6,318 nucleotides of DNA, taken from assembly GCA_964486825.1 (NCBI GenBank), contig CAZAQS010000270.1, positions 1-6,318 of the forward strand, written 5' to 3'. The DNA is from CAZAQS01 sp964486825. GTDB lineage: Bacteria; Chloroflexota; Anaerolineae; Anaerolineales; UBA4823. The notes under the pieces are model-generated. The model did not search any database. It was not told the DNA's origin and worked only from the letters and a program-made list of their open reading frames with translations. Shown here in pieces: positions 6,307-6,318 of the stretch (position 1 is its first letter; every line of letters begins with the position of its first letter). A program made the translations under genes and the position numbers.

Positions 6307-6318
6307 CAAAATTGGTTC

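Noticed and set aside
1..6318. CRISPR arrays, tRNA or rRNA genes, insertion sequence ends, toxin-antitoxin pairs and phage genes.
   Set aside because: No regularly spaced direct repeats, no transposase or integrase frames, and no cloverleaf-like segments were seen by eye. The only repeats found are the internal duplications of the BON protein gene.

Overview
The window is ordinary-looking bacterial chromosome, by eye about 50-55 % G+C. It carries five complete or nearly complete genes plus one gene cut by the left edge. No RNA gene, insertion sequence, CRISPR array, phage gene or integration site was seen. The gene mix is an L,D-transpeptidase, a soluble double-BON protein, an N-terminally anchored (alpha/alpha)6 glycosidase, a diacylglycerol-glucosyltransferase-like GT4 enzyme and an M50 protease with a CBS pair. 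Together with protein style, this resembles Chloroflexota (Anaerolineae-like). That assignment is inference from general family knowledge, not a database match.

Layout. Plus strand, 1-4799: the 3' part of an L,D-transpeptidase gene (1-471); a 491-residue protein built from two BON units and two DUF2171/PRC-barrel-like units (539-2014); a spacer with a strong hairpin and a weak promoter candidate (2015-2172); an anchored (alpha/alpha)6 glycosidase (2173-3528); and, 47 bases on, a GT4 glycosyltransferase (3576-4799). Minus strand, 6306-4817: an intramembrane S2P/M50 metalloprotease with two CBS domains, followed after 14 bases by a small two-helix membrane protein. The two strands converge at about 4800-4816, where a perfect 9-bp hairpin lies across the stop codon region of the minus-strand gene.

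How the genes may work together. Most products point to the cell envelope: peptidoglycan cross-linking, sugar hydrolysis at the membrane, glycolipid-type glycosyl transfer and regulated proteolysis inside the membrane. The glycosidase and GT4 genes look like one transcription unit. The protease and small membrane protein look like another. No sequence evidence links the two units functionally.

On the hunt: I do not see a clear undescribed multi-gene system. The most unusual object is the BON/DUF2171 protein, in which two different domains have each been duplicated inside one chain that lacks a signal peptide. The next most interesting points are the GH100-like glycosidase on a membrane anchor next to a GT4 enzyme, and the small unknown membrane protein paired with the protease.
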